From positions 1-64,000 of the forward strand of contig NZ_CACRUY010000015.1 in NCBI RefSeq assembly GCF_902652685.1: DNA of 64,000 nucleotides, given 5' to 3'. The notes beneath the pieces are model-generated. The model saw nothing but the letters and a program-made list of their open reading frames with translations, did not search any database and was not told the origin of the DNA. Origin of the DNA: Mycobacterium sp. Marseille-P9652 (GTDB taxonomy: Bacteria; Actinomycetota; Actinomycetes; Mycobacteriales; Mycobacteriaceae). How positions within the stretch are numbered: position 1 is the first letter of the stretch; the number at the start of each line of letters is the position of its first letter. The position numbers and the translations under genes are program-made. Shown one piece after another: positions 35,341 to 46,504 of this stretch.

Positions 35341-36627
35341 TCAGTGGAACTGACCCTCTTCGGTCGAGCCGGTCAGCGCGGTGGTCGACGAGTTGGGGTC
35401 GACCGTGGTGGCGATCCGGTCGAAGTACCCGGCGCCGACCTCGCGCTGGTGCTTGGTCGCGGTGTAGCCGCGCTCCTCGGCCGCGAACTCGCGCTCCTGC
35501 AGCTCGACGTAGGCGCTCATCTGGTTGCGGGCGTAGCCGTAGGCCAGATCGAACATCGAGTAGTTCAGCGCGTGGAAGCCGGCCAGCGTGATGAACTGGA
35601 ACTTGAATCCCATTGCGGCAAGCTCCTTCTGGAACTTCGCGATGGTGCTGTCGTCCAGGTGCTTGCGCCAGTTGAACGACGGCGAGCAGTTGTAGGCCAG
35701 CATCTGGTCGGGGTACTCGGCCTTGACCGCCTCGGAGAACTTGCGCGCCAGCTCGAGGTCCGGGGTGCCGGTCTCCATCCAGATCAGGTCGGCGTACGGG
35801 GCGTAGGCCTTGGCCCGCGCGATGCAGGGCTCGACGCCGTTGCGGGTGCGGAAGAAGCCCTCGCGGGTGCGCTCGCCGGTGATGAACGGCTGGTCGGCCT
35901 CGTCGACGTCGGAGGTGATCAGCGTGGCGGCCTCGGCGTCGGTGCGGGCGATCACCAGGGTCGGGACGTCGCACACGTCCGCGGCGAGCCGCGCCGAGGT
36001 CAGGGTGCGGATGTGCTGCTGGGTGGGGATCAGCACCTTGCCACCGAGGTGGCCGCACTTCTTCTCCGACGCCAGCTGGTCCTCCCAGTGGGTGCCCGCG
36101 ACACCCGCGGCGATCATGGCCTTCTGCAGCTCGAAGACGTTCAGCGCGCCACCGAAACCGGCCTCGCCGTCGGCGACGATCGGGGCCAGCCAGTTCTCCA
36201 CCGAGGTGTCGCCCTCGAGCGTGGCGATCTGGTCGGCGCGCAGCAGCGCGTTGTTGATGCGGCGGACCACCTGGGGCACCGAGTTGGCCGGGTACAGGCT
36301 CTGGTCGGGGTAGGTGTGGCCGGAGAGGTTGGCGTCACCGGCGACCTGCCAGCCCGACAGGTAGATGGCCTTGAGGCCGGCGCGCACCTGCTGGACGGCC
36401 TGGTTGCCGGTCAGCGCGCCGAGGGCGTTGACCCACTCCAGGTCGTGCAGCTCGTCCCACAGCACCTCGGCGCCGCGGCGGGCGAGGGTGTACTCCTCGA
36501 CGACGCTGCCCTGGAGCGCGACGACGTCCTCGGCGGTGTAGGTGCGGGTGATGTCCTTCCAGCGCGGGTTGGTGTCCCAGTCCTGCTGGATCTGCTCGGC
36601 GCTCTTCGGTCGGCCAACGACAGACAT
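35341..36627 (-). CDS. icl: Isocitrate lyase (prokaryotic type, Icl1)
   Basis: 428 residues, the length of Icl1. The catalytic loop KKCGHLGGK has Cys191, as in M. tuberculosis; [28 protein letters not shown] and [12 protein letters not shown] are intact. It splits isocitrate to glyoxylate and succinate in the glyoxylate shunt and also acts in the methylcitrate cycle. GAAGGAGC-like spacing before ATG 36627 is good. It is controlled in mycobacteria by RamB, whose gene lies 1.2 kb away here, and a TTTGCAAA site lies upstream. Confidence 0.96.
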   Translation of the reverse strand: MSVVGRPKSAEQIQQDWDTNPRWKDITRTYTAEDVVALQGSVVEEYTLARRGAEVLWDELHDLEWVNALGALTGNQAVQQVRAGLKAIYLSGWQVAGDANLSGHTYPDQSLYPANSVPQVVRRINNALLRADQIATLEGDTSVENWLAPIVADGEAGFGGALNVFELQKAMIAAGVAGTHWEDQLASEKKCGHLGGKVLIPTQQHIRTLTSARLAADVCDVPTLVIARTDAEAATLITSDVDEADQPFITGERTREGFFRTRNGVEPCIARAKAYAPYADLIWMETGTPDLELARKFSEAVKAEYPDQMLAYNCSPSFNWRKHLDDSTIAKFQKELAAMGFKFQFITLAGFHALNYSMFDLAYGYARNQMSAYVELQEREFAAEERGYTATKHQREVGAGYFDRIATTVDPNSSTTALTGSTEEGQFH

Positions 36628-36896
36628 GTGGCATTGCTCCTTAACGAATCTTCACTGCTGACTAGCAATAAGCGGCACCGGCGGGTAGCTAGAGGCTCAA
36701 CTTCGCTGGTGTGCTAACTCGACAATGGCACAGCTGTTGATGCAGGTCCACCCGTTTCAGTTGCCAATTTCAGCAACGGGCAGGCCGGTTTTTGCAAATC
36801 TTGTAAATCCCGGCAATCACTTAACCGTTTCAGAAGCTACCGGCCGGTAACACGAATTCGCAGGTCATCGAAGGTAATTGACGCGCGGGTCGGACG
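36628..36896 (-). promoter_or_regulatory. icl promoter region with a RamB-type site
   Basis: This 269-base gap holds no gene. TTTTTGCAAATC at 36789-36800 contains the TTTGCAAA core of the RamB recognition sequence (AAAGTTTGCAAA-type). GTTGC (36760-36764) and GCAAC (36773-36777) form a small dyad just downstream in transcription terms. The Rv0466 stop borders the other side. Confidence 0.55.
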
Positions 36897-37691
36897 TCAG
36901 AGCGCGAAGAGGGCGGCGACGGCCTTCGTCTCGTCGCCGACCGCATATGTGAGCGTTGTAACAGTGCGGTCAGCCAGGCCCGGGCCGAACTGATCGGTGC
37001 TGCCGGCGGGGTGGACGTGGGAGATGATCTCCAGCTTGTCGCCCAGCGCGACGGGCGCCTCGTGCTCGATCGTCGTGCGCAGCGGTCCGCTCAGCAGGTC
37101 CGGGTGCGACGCCAGGTAGTCCTCGACGACGCTCCAGTACACCGAGTTGTTCATGTGGTCGAACAGGTCGATGTCGGTGACCCGGACCGGGAACTCGTGG
37201 ATCTCGGCGGCGTCGTCGCGGCTGCCCGGCTTGAGGTAGCCCTTCCACCGCAGCCGGTCCACCGACGTGGTCTTGGCCAGGCCCGCGAGGAAGTCGTCGG
37301 CGATGCGCGACGGCATCTGCGTGTCGCGGTTGATGTTGATCCAGAACGCCTCGGATTCGATCAGGCCGCCCTTGCGCCCGTCGATGCGCACCCGCATCTC
37401 GCACCACCGGTTCGAGGTGCCCGAACACCAGCGTCGGCACCGCAGCAGGTCCTGGAACTCGATCGGCCGGATCAGGTCCACCATGGTGCGGCGGACGATC
37501 CACAGCGGGTGCGTCTCCTCGAACCCCATCTCCCGCAGCTGGTCCTGGCCGATGTCCTGGATGTGGCGGGCGGCGGCATCCAGCCGCAGCCGGCCGGTGC
37601 GGTCGATGTCGGCCACGCGCAGCGGCCACTCGCGGTCGAACACGTCGGGGTGACCGTCGGGCACCGGCATCAGCGTCTTGTCCAGGCTCAC
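36897..37691 (-). CDS. Acyl-ACP thioesterase-like double-hotdog protein (Rv0466 ortholog)
   Basis: 264 residues, equal to Rv0466. Two hotdog repeats: the first around VADIDRTGRLRLDAAARHIQ, the second around VRVTDIDLFDHMNNSVYWSV, where the D-x-x-x-H-x-N-N motif typical of FatA/4HBT thioesterases is seen. It probably releases fatty acids from acyl-ACP or acyl-CoA. GTG 37691 gives the (M)SLDKTLMPVPDG start; the open frame continues upstream but would overlap ramB. It is divergent from ramB. Confidence 0.87.
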   Translation of the reverse strand: MSLDKTLMPVPDGHPDVFDREWPLRVADIDRTGRLRLDAAARHIQDIGQDQLREMGFEETHPLWIVRRTMVDLIRPIEFQDLLRCRRWCSGTSNRWCEMRVRIDGRKGGLIESEAFWININRDTQMPSRIADDFLAGLAKTTSVDRLRWKGYLKPGSRDDAAEIHEFPVRVTDIDLFDHMNNSVYWSVVEDYLASHPDLLSGPLRTTIEHEAPVALGDKLEIISHVHPAGSTDQFGPGLADRTVTTLTYAVGDETKAVAALFAL

Positions 37692-37819
37692 GGCTTCTGC
37701 TCCCCGTCCACTGTCTTTCGTTCGTACCCCAGTGTTGTACCGCGGGGCCCCGGTGCGAATCATGCCAATCGCATCTTTCAAACACCAATCGTGACCGGAT
37801 CGTGCCGACGTGCGAACTC

Positions 37820-37838
37820 TGCGAAGCGGTCCTTCGCA
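37820..37838. promoter_or_regulatory. 7-bp inverted repeat just upstream of ramB
   Basis: TGCGAAG-CGGTC-CTTCGCA, a perfect dyad, ends 21 bases before the ramB ATG. RamB is autoregulated in mycobacteria, and this is the best candidate operator in the 168-base gap to Rv0466, although its sequence is not the TTTGCAAA type. Confidence 0.45.
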
Positions 37839-37859
37839 ATGCGCGGTACCCTGGGCCGG

Positions 37860-39284
37860 ATGCCCAAGACGTTCGTCGGCGCCCGCGTGCGCCAGTTGCG
37901 CAGCGAGCGCGGATTCAGCCAGGCCGCGCTGGCGCAGCTGCTCGACATCTCGCCGAGCTACCTCAACCAGATCGAGCACGACGTGCGCCCGCTGACGGTC
38001 GCCGTGCTGCTGCGCATCACCGAGGTGTTCGGGGTCGACGCCACCTTCTTCGCCTCCCAGGACGACACCCGGCTGGTCGCCGAGCTGCGCGAGGTCACGA
38101 TGGACCGCGACCTCGACATCGAAGTCGACCCCACCGAGGTCGCCGAGATGGTCAACGCCCATCCCACCCTCGCCCGGGCCGTGGTCAACCTGCACCGGCG
38201 CTACCGCATCACCACCGCCCAGCTGGCCGCCGCAACCGAGGAGCGGTTCTCCGACGGCAGCGGCACCGGGTCCATCACCATGCCGCACGAGGAGGTGCGC
38301 GACTACTTCTACCAGCGGCAGAACTACCTGCACGAGCTGGACACCGCCGCCGAGGAGCTGACCAACAAGATGCGGCTGCACCACGGCGACCTCGCGCGGG
38401 AGCTCACCCGCCGCCTCACCGAGGTGCACGGCGTGCACATCACCCGACGGATCGACCTCGGCGACTCCGTGCTTCACCGCTACGACCCGCGGACCAAGAC
38501 GCTGGAGATGGGCAACCACCTGGCGCCAGGCCAGCAGGTGTTCAAGATGGCCGCCGAGCTCGCCTACCTCGAGTACGGGGACCTGATCGACGACCTGGTC
38601 GAGGAGGGGAAGTTCACCAGCGACGAGTCGCACACGCTTGCCCGGCTGGGCCTGGCGAACTACTTCGCAGCCGCGGCCGTGCTGCCCTACCACCAGTTCC
38701 ACGACATGGCCGAGAACTTCCGCTACGACGTCGAGCGGTTGTCGTCGTTCTACGCGGTGAGCTACGAGACCATCGCGCACCGGCTGTCCACCCTGCAGCG
38801 CCCGTCCATGCGGGGCGTGCCGTTCTCCTTCATCCGGGTGGACCGGGCGGGCAACATGTCGAAACGCCAGTCCGCCACGGGCTTTCACTTCTCCTCGAGC
38901 GGCGGCACCTGCCCGCTGTGGAACGTGTACGAGACGTTCGCCAACCCGGGCAAGATCCTGGTGCAGATCGCCCAGATGCCGGACGGCCGCAACTACATGT
39001 GGGTGGCGCGCACCGTGGAGCGCCGCGCCGCCCGGTATGGTCAGCCCGGTAAAACCTTCGCGATCGGGCTGGGTTGCGAACTCCGCCACGCCCATCGGCT
39101 CGTCTACTCGGAAGGACTGGACTTGTCGGGGGATCCCAACATGGCGGTGACACCGATCGGCGCGGGCTGCCGGGTCTGCGAACGCGACAACTGTCCGCAG
39201 CGGGCGTTCCCCGCGCTGGGCCGCGCGCTGGACCTCGACGAGCACCGCAGCACCGTCTCCCCTTACCTGGTGAAGCAGCCGTGA
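37860..39284 (+). CDS. ramB: Transcriptional regulator RamB
   Basis: 474 residues, the length of Rv0465c. N-terminal XRE helix-turn-helix (about 8-62, GARVRQLRSERGFSQAALAQ), a central IrrE/ImmA-like region in which the zinc HExxH has become a non-catalytic AAELAYLEY, and a C-terminal short-chain-acyl regulator domain (ScfR) with a Cys group, GCRVCERDNCPQRAF. RamB represses icl and binds its own promoter in mycobacteria when glucose is available. ATG 37860; the GTGA overlap couples it to Rv0464c. Confidence 0.94.
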   Translation: MPKTFVGARVRQLRSERGFSQAALAQLLDISPSYLNQIEHDVRPLTVAVLLRITEVFGVDATFFASQDDTRLVAELREVTMDRDLDIEVDPTEVAEMVNAHPTLARAVVNLHRRYRITTAQLAAATEERFSDGSGTGSITMPHEEVRDYFYQRQNYLHELDTAAEELTNKMRLHHGDLARELTRRLTEVHGVHITRRIDLGDSVLHRYDPRTKTLEMGNHLAPGQQVFKMAAELAYLEYGDLIDDLVEEGKFTSDESHTLARLGLANYFAAAAVLPYHQFHDMAENFRYDVERLSSFYAVSYETIAHRLSTLQRPSMRGVPFSFIRVDRAGNMSKRQSATGFHFSSSGGTCPLWNVYETFANPGKILVQIAQMPDGRNYMWVARTVERRAARYGQPGKTFAIGLGCELRHAHRLVYSEGLDLSGDPNMAVTPIGAGCRVCERDNCPQRAFPALGRALDLDEHRSTVSPYLVKQP

Positions 39285-39826
39285 GCGACACCGGCCGCAT
39301 CCCGTCCGGGCGGTTCCGCGAACTCGGGCCGATCAACTGGGTGATCGCCAAATTCGGCGCGCGCGCCGTCCACGCCCCCGAGATGCATCTGATGACCACC
39401 CTCGGCCAGCACCGGCTGCTGTTCCTGGCGTGGAGCGTCTACAGCGGCCGGCTGCTGCGGGGCAGGCTGCCGGCGATCGACAGCGAGCTGGTGATCCTGC
39501 GGGTCGCGCACCTGCGGGCGTGCGAATACGAGTTGCAGCACCACCGTCGGATGGCCCGCAGGCAAGGGCTGGACGACGCGAAGCAGGCCGCCATCTTCGG
39601 CTGGCCCGACGGCCCGGCCGACCAGTTGAGCGCGCGGCAGCGCGCGCTGCTGTCCGCCACCGACGAGCTCGTCAAGGACCGCACGGTCACCGACGCCACC
39701 TGGCGAGAGCTCGCGAGCCACCTCGACCGCCGGGGGCTCATCGAATTCTGTTTGCTGGCAACGCAATACGACGGGCTGGCGGCGACGATGTCGGCGCTTG
39801 ACATCCCGCTGGACAATCCGCGCTAG
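39281..39826 (+). CDS. AhpD/carboxymuconolactone decarboxylase-like protein (Rv0464c ortholog)
   Basis: 181 residues, all helical. The core SELVILRVAHLRACEYELQHHRRMAR matches the CMD family motif with one Cys and a following His (E-x-x-x-x-x-x-x-x-C-E-Y-x-x-x-H), but the second Cys of AhpD is absent, so a peroxidase relay like AhpD is unlikely. GTG 39281 overlaps the ramB stop, which couples the two. The family often has dehydrogenase- or decarboxylase-like roles; the function here is unknown. Its end overlaps Rv0463 by 4 bases, tail to tail. Confidence 0.85.
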   Translation: MSDTGRIPSGRFRELGPINWVIAKFGARAVHAPEMHLMTTLGQHRLLFLAWSVYSGRLLRGRLPAIDSELVILRVAHLRACEYELQHHRRMARRQGLDDAKQAAIFGWPDGPADQLSARQRALLSATDELVKDRTVTDATWRELASHLDRRGLIEFCLLATQYDGLAATMSALDIPLDNPR

Positions 39827-40101
39827 TACAAATACACGTCGGCCAGGACGGCCAGCGTCAGCGCCAGCGGCAGGACCGGCAGGCCGAAGCCGAACCCTGA
39901 CCACAGATACCTGCGGCGTCGCCGCAGCACCAATCCCCACAGCACCGCGCCGACCGCCAGCACCGCCGAGCCCAGCAGCACCGCCGGCGCCCAACTGCCC
40001 ACCGCCGCGTTGTCGTCGGCGATCGAGAAGGCCACCAGCCACAGGACGTAACCCGCGGCGACGCCGGCGATGGCACCTATGACGGTCTCGGTGCGATTCA
40101 T
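39823..40101 (-). CDS. Small membrane protein (Rv0463 ortholog)
   Basis: 92 residues with three hydrophobic helices (VIGAIAGVAAGYVLWLVAFSI, APAVLLGSAVLAVGAVLWGLV, LPVLPLALTLAVLADVYLY) and an Arg-rich loop (LRRRRRYLW). No named family. It follows lpdC by 9 bases on the minus strand. Confidence 0.82.
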   Translation of the reverse strand: MNRTETVIGAIAGVAAGYVLWLVAFSIADDNAAVGSWAPAVLLGSAVLAVGAVLWGLVLRRRRRYLWSGFGFGLPVLPLALTLAVLADVYLY

Positions 40102-40110
40102 GGGAGGAAC

Positions 40111-41508
<1,398 letters not shown>

Positions 41509-41541
41509 GAGCCCCACCCTAGTGGCCGGGGTTGTCGGGCG

Positions 41542-42102
41542 TTAATACGGAAGCACGCCCAATAGGCAGTGTCCGACCCGCGCGCAGTGGTAGTAGCCGT
41601 AGAGCGGGGCGGCGGCGACGACGGACGCGAACGGCCCCGACATCAGCGCGATCGACAACGCCGAGACGAGCGGCCTGCCCTCGGCCATGGCCAGCAGCAC
41701 CGCGCCGACCGCGCAGGCCACGATGTAGACCAGCACCACGAACAGCGCGGGCGTCTTGTCGGTCGAGTGGTACCACCAGTACAGGAGGCCGAGCCCGACC
41801 TCGGCCGCCAGGAACCACACGCCGACGATCACCAGCAGCAACTTCCACCACTTCACCGAGAAGTAGCGCCCGGGCACCGTGACCGGTTGCACGGGCGCGC
41901 CGGCGGATTCGTCGGGCTGACCTTCGGGCTCCGCGGGCGACGGCGCCGGCTCCTGCTCGGACTCCTCGACCGCCGGCCGCGGGCCGGTGTCGTCGTCGAA
42001 GTCGGGGGTCCAGGACTGGGTGCCCGTGTCCTCGGTGTCGGAGAAGTCCGGGACGAACGGCGCGGTCCCGGGGTTCGATTCGGGGTCGCGCTCGTCAGCC
42101 AC
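41542..42102 (-). CDS. Membrane protein with acidic N-terminal tail (Rv0461 ortholog)
   Basis: 186 residues from GTG 42102. About 75 residues are acidic and Pro-rich (PDFSDTEDTGTQSWTPDFDD), then three helices: WWKLLLVIVGVWFLAAEVGLGLLYW, ALFVVLVYIVACAVGAVLLA and ALSIALMSGPFASVVAAAPL. The last 20 residues have two Cys (YYHCARVGHCLLG). The GTG overlaps the Rv0460 stop by 8 bases, so the two are coupled. Function unknown. Confidence 0.83.
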   Translation of the reverse strand: MADERDPESNPGTAPFVPDFSDTEDTGTQSWTPDFDDDTGPRPAVEESEQEPAPSPAEPEGQPDESAGAPVQPVTVPGRYFSVKWWKLLLVIVGVWFLAAEVGLGLLYWWYHSTDKTPALFVVLVYIVACAVGAVLLAMAEGRPLVSALSIALMSGPFASVVAAAPLYGYYHCARVGHCLLGVLPY

Positions 42103-42367
42103 CGGACACCCGCAGGGCGACGAGCACACCGAGCCAGCCGGGGCCCAGCGCCAGGACGAACGCGCCGAGCGTCGTGAGCCAGCGCCGCCCCGAGAACAGG
42201 ATCGTCAGCAGGCCGAGCACACCGGGTATCCCGACGACGAGCCCGACGGCGATCTCCGGGCGGATCGCCGCGTGCATCGCACTGCATGCCACGCCCGCCA
42301 GCAAACCGACCGCGGCGCCCACCAGCAGCGCGCCGGCCAGCAGCCAGGGGCGCGGAAGCGGGATCAC
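42095..42367 (-). CDS. Small membrane protein (Rv0460 ortholog)
   Basis: 90 residues with two to three membrane helices (LAGALLVGAAVGLLAGVACSA, IAVGLVVGIPGVLGLLTILFS, LGAFVLALGPGWLGVLVAL). GTG 42367 lies 10 bases past the Rv0459 stop. It is translationally coupled to Rv0461. No known domain. Confidence 0.8.
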   Translation of the reverse strand: MIPLPRPWLLAGALLVGAAVGLLAGVACSAMHAAIRPEIAVGLVVGIPGVLGLLTILFSGRRWLTTLGAFVLALGPGWLGVLVALRVSGG

Positions 42368-42377
42368 GGTGACGACC

Positions 42378-42872
42378 TTACTGCGGCTCCCGGACCGGAC
42401 GGCACGTTTCCGGACCGGCGTCGGGCACCACCCGACCGCGCACCGGCGGGCGCAGCCCGCGCTCGTAGTCCGTGCCGGTGACGACGGGCGTCTGCAGCAG
42501 CTGCGCCTGCTCGTCGTCGGTGAATACCCTTGCGCGGCTGAGGAATCGGAATCCCTCGGGGGCCTCGAGGCTGAATCCGCCGCCGCGCCCCGGCACCACG
42601 TCGATGACGAGCTGGGTGTGTTTCCACGTCTCGTACTGCGGGCCCGAGATCCACACCGGCACCGCCTCCGAGCGCGGGACCTCGAGTTCGGCGAGCAGGA
42701 CGTCCCGGTCGCCGACCAGGAAGTCGCCGAGCGGGTAACACATCGGCGAGGACCCGTCGCAGCAGCCGCCGGACTGGTGGAACATCACCGGGCCATGCAG
42801 TTCCTGCAGCCGCGCCAACAACTCCGCGGCGGGGGCAGTGATGACCGCCCGTGGTATCGGACCGGCCGCCAT
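42378..42872 (-). CDS. DUF779 protein associated with aldehyde dehydrogenase (Rv0459 ortholog)
   Basis: 164 residues. The DUF779 pattern is LLARLQELHGPVMFHQSGGCCDGSSPMCYP, with three Cys that could bind a metal, then WKHTQLVIDVVPGRGGGFSLEAPEG. DUF779 genes sit beside acetaldehyde dehydrogenases in many bacteria; here ATG 42872 directly abuts the aldehyde dehydrogenase stop at 42873. It probably supports that enzyme (inference). The C-terminus is Pro/Arg-rich and poorly conserved. Confidence 0.87.
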   Translation of the reverse strand: MAAGPIPRAVITAPAAELLARLQELHGPVMFHQSGGCCDGSSPMCYPLGDFLVGDRDVLLAELEVPRSEAVPVWISGPQYETWKHTQLVIDVVPGRGGGFSLEAPEGFRFLSRARVFTDDEQAQLLQTPVVTGTDYERGLRPPVRGRVVPDAGPETCRPVREPQ

Positions 42873-44396
42873 CTAGAACAGACCGAGCGCCTTGTCGGAG
42901 TAGGACACGAGCATGTTCTTGGTCTGCTGGTAGTGCTCGAGCGCCATCTTGTGGCACTCGCGGCCGAAGCCCGACAGCTTGTAGCCGCCGAACGCCGCGT
43001 GCGGCGGATACACGTGATAGCAGTTGACCCACACCCGTCCGGCCTGGATCTCGCGGCCGGCCCGGTAGGCGGTGTTGCCGTCGCGGCTCCAGACCCCCGC
43101 ACCCAGCCCGTAAAGGGTGTCGTTGGCGATGCCCATCGCGTCGTCGTAGTCGCGGAACGGCGTCACCGCCACCACCGGGCCGAAGATCTCCTCCTGGAAG
43201 ATGCGCATCTTGTTGTTGCCGCTGAAGATCGTCGGCTGCATGTAGTAGCCGCCGGACAGGTCGCCGCCCAGCTCGGCGCGCTCGCCACCGGTGATCAGCT
43301 TGGCGCCCTCCTCCTTGCCGATCTCGACGTAGGACAGGATCTTCTCCAACTGGTCGTTGGAGGCCTGCGAGCCCAGCATCGTCTCGCTGTCCAGCGGGTC
43401 GCCCTGCCGGACGGCCTTGGTGCGGATCGCGGCGAGTTCCAGGAACTCGTCGTGGATGTCGGCCTGGATCAGGCTGCGCGACGGGCACGTGCACACCTCG
43501 CCCTGGTTGAGCGCGAACATCGTGAAGCCCTCGAGCGCCTTGTCCTGAAAGTCGTCGCCCTCCGCCATCACGTCGGAGAAGAAGATGTTGGGGCTCTTGC
43601 CGCCGAGTTCCAAAGTGACCGGGATCAGGTTCTGGGAGGCGTACTGCATGATCAGCCGCCCGGTGGTGGTCTCGCCCGTGAACGCCACCTTGGCGATCCG
43701 GTTGCTGGACGCCAGCGGCTTGCCGGCCTCCGCCCCGAACCCGTTGACGACGTTGACGACCCCCGGCGGCAGCAGGTCGCCGATCAGTGACATCAGGTAC
43801 AGGATCGACGCCGGTGTCTGCTCGGCGGGCTTGAGGACGACGGCGTTGCCGGCCGCCAGCGCGGGCGCCAGCTTCCAGGCGCCCATCAGGATCGGGAAGT
43901 TCCACGGGATGATCTGGCCGACCACCCCGAGCGGCTCGTGGAAGTGGTAGGCGACGGTGTCGTCGTCGACCTGCGACAGCGACCCCTCCTGGGCGCGGAT
44001 CGCCGCGGCGAAGTACCGGAAGTGGTCGGCGGCCAACGGGATGTCGGCGGCGATCGCCTCGCGGACCGGCTTGCCGTTGTCCCACGTCTCGGCGACGGCC
44101 AGGGCGGCCTTGTTCTCCTCGATGCGGTCGGCGATCTTGTTCAGGATGGCCGCCCGCGCGGCGGGCGCGGTCTTGCCCCACGCGGGCGCCGCGGCGTGGG
44201 CGGCGTCGAGCGCCTTCTCGATGTCGGCCTCGTCCGACCGCGGGATCTCGCAGAAGGGCTGGCCGGTGACCGGCGTCAGGTTCTCGAAGTAGCGGCCCGC
44301 GGCGGGCGCGACCCACTCGCCCCCGATGAAGTTCCCGTATCGCGACTCGTATGACATCAACGCGCCCTCGGCGCCCGGACGTGCGAAGACAGTCAT
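42873..44396 (-). CDS. NAD-dependent aldehyde dehydrogenase (Rv0458 ortholog)
   Basis: 507 residues, same as Rv0458. ALDH landmarks: [34 protein letters not shown], catalytic Glu in LELGGKSPN, catalytic Cys in [13 protein letters not shown] and [11 protein letters not shown]. Close to acetaldehyde/chloroacetaldehyde dehydrogenases, which oxidise short aldehydes to acids. ATG 44396 with 66 bases to the divergent Rv0457c. It is coupled to DUF779. Confidence 0.92.
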   Translation of the reverse strand: MTVFARPGAEGALMSYESRYGNFIGGEWVAPAAGRYFENLTPVTGQPFCEIPRSDEADIEKALDAAHAAAPAWGKTAPAARAAILNKIADRIEENKAALAVAETWDNGKPVREAIAADIPLAADHFRYFAAAIRAQEGSLSQVDDDTVAYHFHEPLGVVGQIIPWNFPILMGAWKLAPALAAGNAVVLKPAEQTPASILYLMSLIGDLLPPGVVNVVNGFGAEAGKPLASSNRIAKVAFTGETTTGRLIMQYASQNLIPVTLELGGKSPNIFFSDVMAEGDDFQDKALEGFTMFALNQGEVCTCPSRSLIQADIHDEFLELAAIRTKAVRQGDPLDSETMLGSQASNDQLEKILSYVEIGKEEGAKLITGGERAELGGDLSGGYYMQPTIFSGNNKMRIFQEEIFGPVVAVTPFRDYDDAMGIANDTLYGLGAGVWSRDGNTAYRAGREIQAGRVWVNCYHVYPPHAAFGGYKLSGFGRECHKMALEHYQQTKNMLVSYSDKALGLF

Positions 44397-44461
44397 TTGT
44401 TCGGCTCCTCGTTCGGCTCTGTAATACAGCTCACACTACCGCCGCGGGCCACAATGGCTCC

Positions 44462-46504
44462 ATGACACCGCAATCCCACGCCGACTCCTGTGACGACCCC
44501 TTCCTGTGGCTCGAGGACGTCACCGGTGACGAGGCGCTGGACTGGGTGCGGGCGCGCAACGAGCCGACGCTGGCGGAGTTTCGGGACGGGGAGTTCGAGA
44601 AGATGCGCGTCGAGGCGCTGGAGGTGCTCGACACCGACGCCCGCATTCCCTACGTGGTCCGCCGCGGCGAGTACCTCTACAACTTCTGGCGCGACGCCGC
44701 CAACCCCCGCGGCCTGTGGCGGCGCACCACCCTGGACAGTTATCGCACCGACTCCCCCGACTGGGACGTGCTCATCGACGTCGACGAGCTCGGCCGCGCC
44801 GACGACGAGAAGTGGGTGTGGGCGGGGGCGGGGGTCATCGAGCCCGACCACACCCGCGCGCTGGTGCGGCTCTCCCCCGGCGGCTCCGACGCGTCCATCG
44901 TGCGCGAGTTCGAGATGCGGACAAGGACTTTCGTCGCCGGCGGCTTCGAGCTGCGCGAGGCGAAGTCGCAGATCGCCTGGGCCGACCCGGACACCACCCT
45001 GGTGGGCACCGACTTCGGCGCCGGCTCGCTCACCGACTCCGGCTACCCGCGGGTGATCAAGCGGTGGCGCCGGGGCACCCCGCTGAGCGACGCGGAAACC
45101 GTGTTCGAGGGCGCCCGAACCGACGTCCTCGTCAGCGTGTCGGTGGACCGGACCCCGGGATACGAACGCACGCTGCTGGTCCGGGCCGTCGACTTTTGGA
45201 ACGAGGAGGTCTACGAGCTACGCGGGTCCCCGGAAAGGCCGGAACTCGTCCGCATCGACACGCCCACCGACTCCAGCGTCTCGGTACACCGCGACTGGTT
45301 GCTGATCGAGCTGCGCACCGACTGGTATCGCGGCACCGAGACATACCGGGCCGGCTCGCTGCTCGCGGCCGACTACGAGGAATTCCTGAGCGGCACAGCG
45401 CAATTGCGGGTCGTGTTCGAGCCCGACGAGCACACCGCCCTGCACCACTACGCGTGGACGAAAGACCGGCTGCTGATCGTCACCCTCGCCGACGTGGCCA
45501 GCCGGGTGGAGATCGTCAGGCCGGGCGACTGGGAGCGCCGGCCGGTGCCGGGCATCCCGGCCGCGACCAACACCGTCGTCGTCGCCGCCGACGACACCGG
45601 CGACGAGTTCTTCCTGGATTCCAGCGCGTTCGTGACACCGTCGCGGCTGATGCGCGGCACGGGTGACGGGCCGCTCGAGCAGGTCAAGGCGGCGCCCGCC
45701 TTCTTCGACGGCGAAAACTTTGCCGTGACACAGCATTTCGTCGCTTCCCAGGACGGGACGCAGGTCCCGTACTTCGTGGTGCGGCCCACCGGCGCGGACG
45801 GCCCCGGACCCACGCTGCTGTACGGCTACGGCGGTTTCGAGTCCTCCAACACACCCGCGTACAGCGGGGTGCTGGGCCGCCTGTGGCTGGCCCGCGGAGG
45901 CACCTACGTGCTGGCCAACATCCGGGGCGGGGGCGAGTACGGTCCAGGCTGGCACACCCAGGCGATGCGCGAGGGCCGGCACAAGGTGGCCGAGGATTTC
46001 GCCGCGGTCGCAACGGATTTGGTGGACCGGGGCATCACGAACGTGCCGCAGCTGGGCGCCCAGGGCGGCAGCAACGGCGGCCTGCTGATGGGCATCATGC
46101 TGACCCAGTACCCGGAGAGGTTCGGCGCGCTGGTGTGCAGCGTGCCGCTGCTGGACATGAAGCGTTACCACCTGCTGCTGGCCGGCGCCTCGTGGATGGC
46201 CGAGTACGGCGACCCGGACAATCCCGACGACTGGGCGTTCATCTCCGAATACTCTCCCTACCAGAACATCTCGTCCGACCGCCGTTACCCGCCGGTGCTG
46301 TTCACCACGTCCACGCGCGACGACCGGGTGCATCCGGGACACGCGCGCAAGATGGCGGCGGCGCTCGAGGCCGCGGGCCACCGGGTCTGGTACTACGAGA
46401 ACATCGAGGGTGGCCACGCCGGCGCCGCCGACAACGAACAGGTCGCCTTCAAGTCCGCGCTCACCTACTCGTTCCTGTGGCGGATGCTCGGCGGCCGGCG
46501 ATGA
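44462..46504 (+). CDS. Prolyl oligopeptidase family serine peptidase (Rv0457c ortholog)
   Basis: 680 residues. N-terminal beta-propeller (about 70-410) and C-terminal alpha/beta-hydrolase. Triad: Ser in GAQGGSNGGLLMG, Asp in TSTRDDRVHPGHA, His in NIEGGHAGA. RGGGEYGPGWHTQAM is the standard S9 motif. No signal peptide, so it is cytoplasmic; it cleaves short peptides after Pro or a related site. ATG 44462 was taken; an open frame upstream crosses the divergent start of the aldehyde dehydrogenase. Its stop overlaps the next ATG in ATGA. Confidence 0.93.
   Translation: MTPQSHADSCDDPFLWLEDVTGDEALDWVRARNEPTLAEFRDGEFEKMRVEALEVLDTDARIPYVVRRGEYLYNFWRDAANPRGLWRRTTLDSYRTDSPDWDVLIDVDELGRADDEKWVWAGAGVIEPDHTRALVRLSPGGSDASIVREFEMRTRTFVAGGFELREAKSQIAWADPDTTLVGTDFGAGSLTDSGYPRVIKRWRRGTPLSDAETVFEGARTDVLVSVSVDRTPGYERTLLVRAVDFWNEEVYELRGSPERPELVRIDTPTDSSVSVHRDWLLIELRTDWYRGTETYRAGSLLAADYEEFLSGTAQLRVVFEPDEHTALHHYAWTKDRLLIVTLADVASRVEIVRPGDWERRPVPGIPAATNTVVVAADDTGDEFFLDSSAFVTPSRLMRGTGDGPLEQVKAAPAFFDGENFAVTQHFVASQDGTQVPYFVVRPTGADGPGPTLLYGYGGFESSNTPAYSGVLGRLWLARGGTYVLANIRGGGEYGPGWHTQAMREGRHKVAEDFAAVATDLVDRGITNVPQLGAQGGSNGGLLMGIMLTQYPERFGALVCSVPLLDMKRYHLLLAGASWMAEYGDPDNPDDWAFISEYSPYQNISSDRRYPPVLFTTSTRDDRVHPGHARKMAAALEAAGHRVWYYENIEGGHAGAADNEQVAFKSALTYSFLWRMLGGRR

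Noticed and set aside
36628-36896. Possible small gene in the icl upstream gap
   Set aside because: No frame with a ribosome site and coding bias was seen; the segment looks like promoter DNA.
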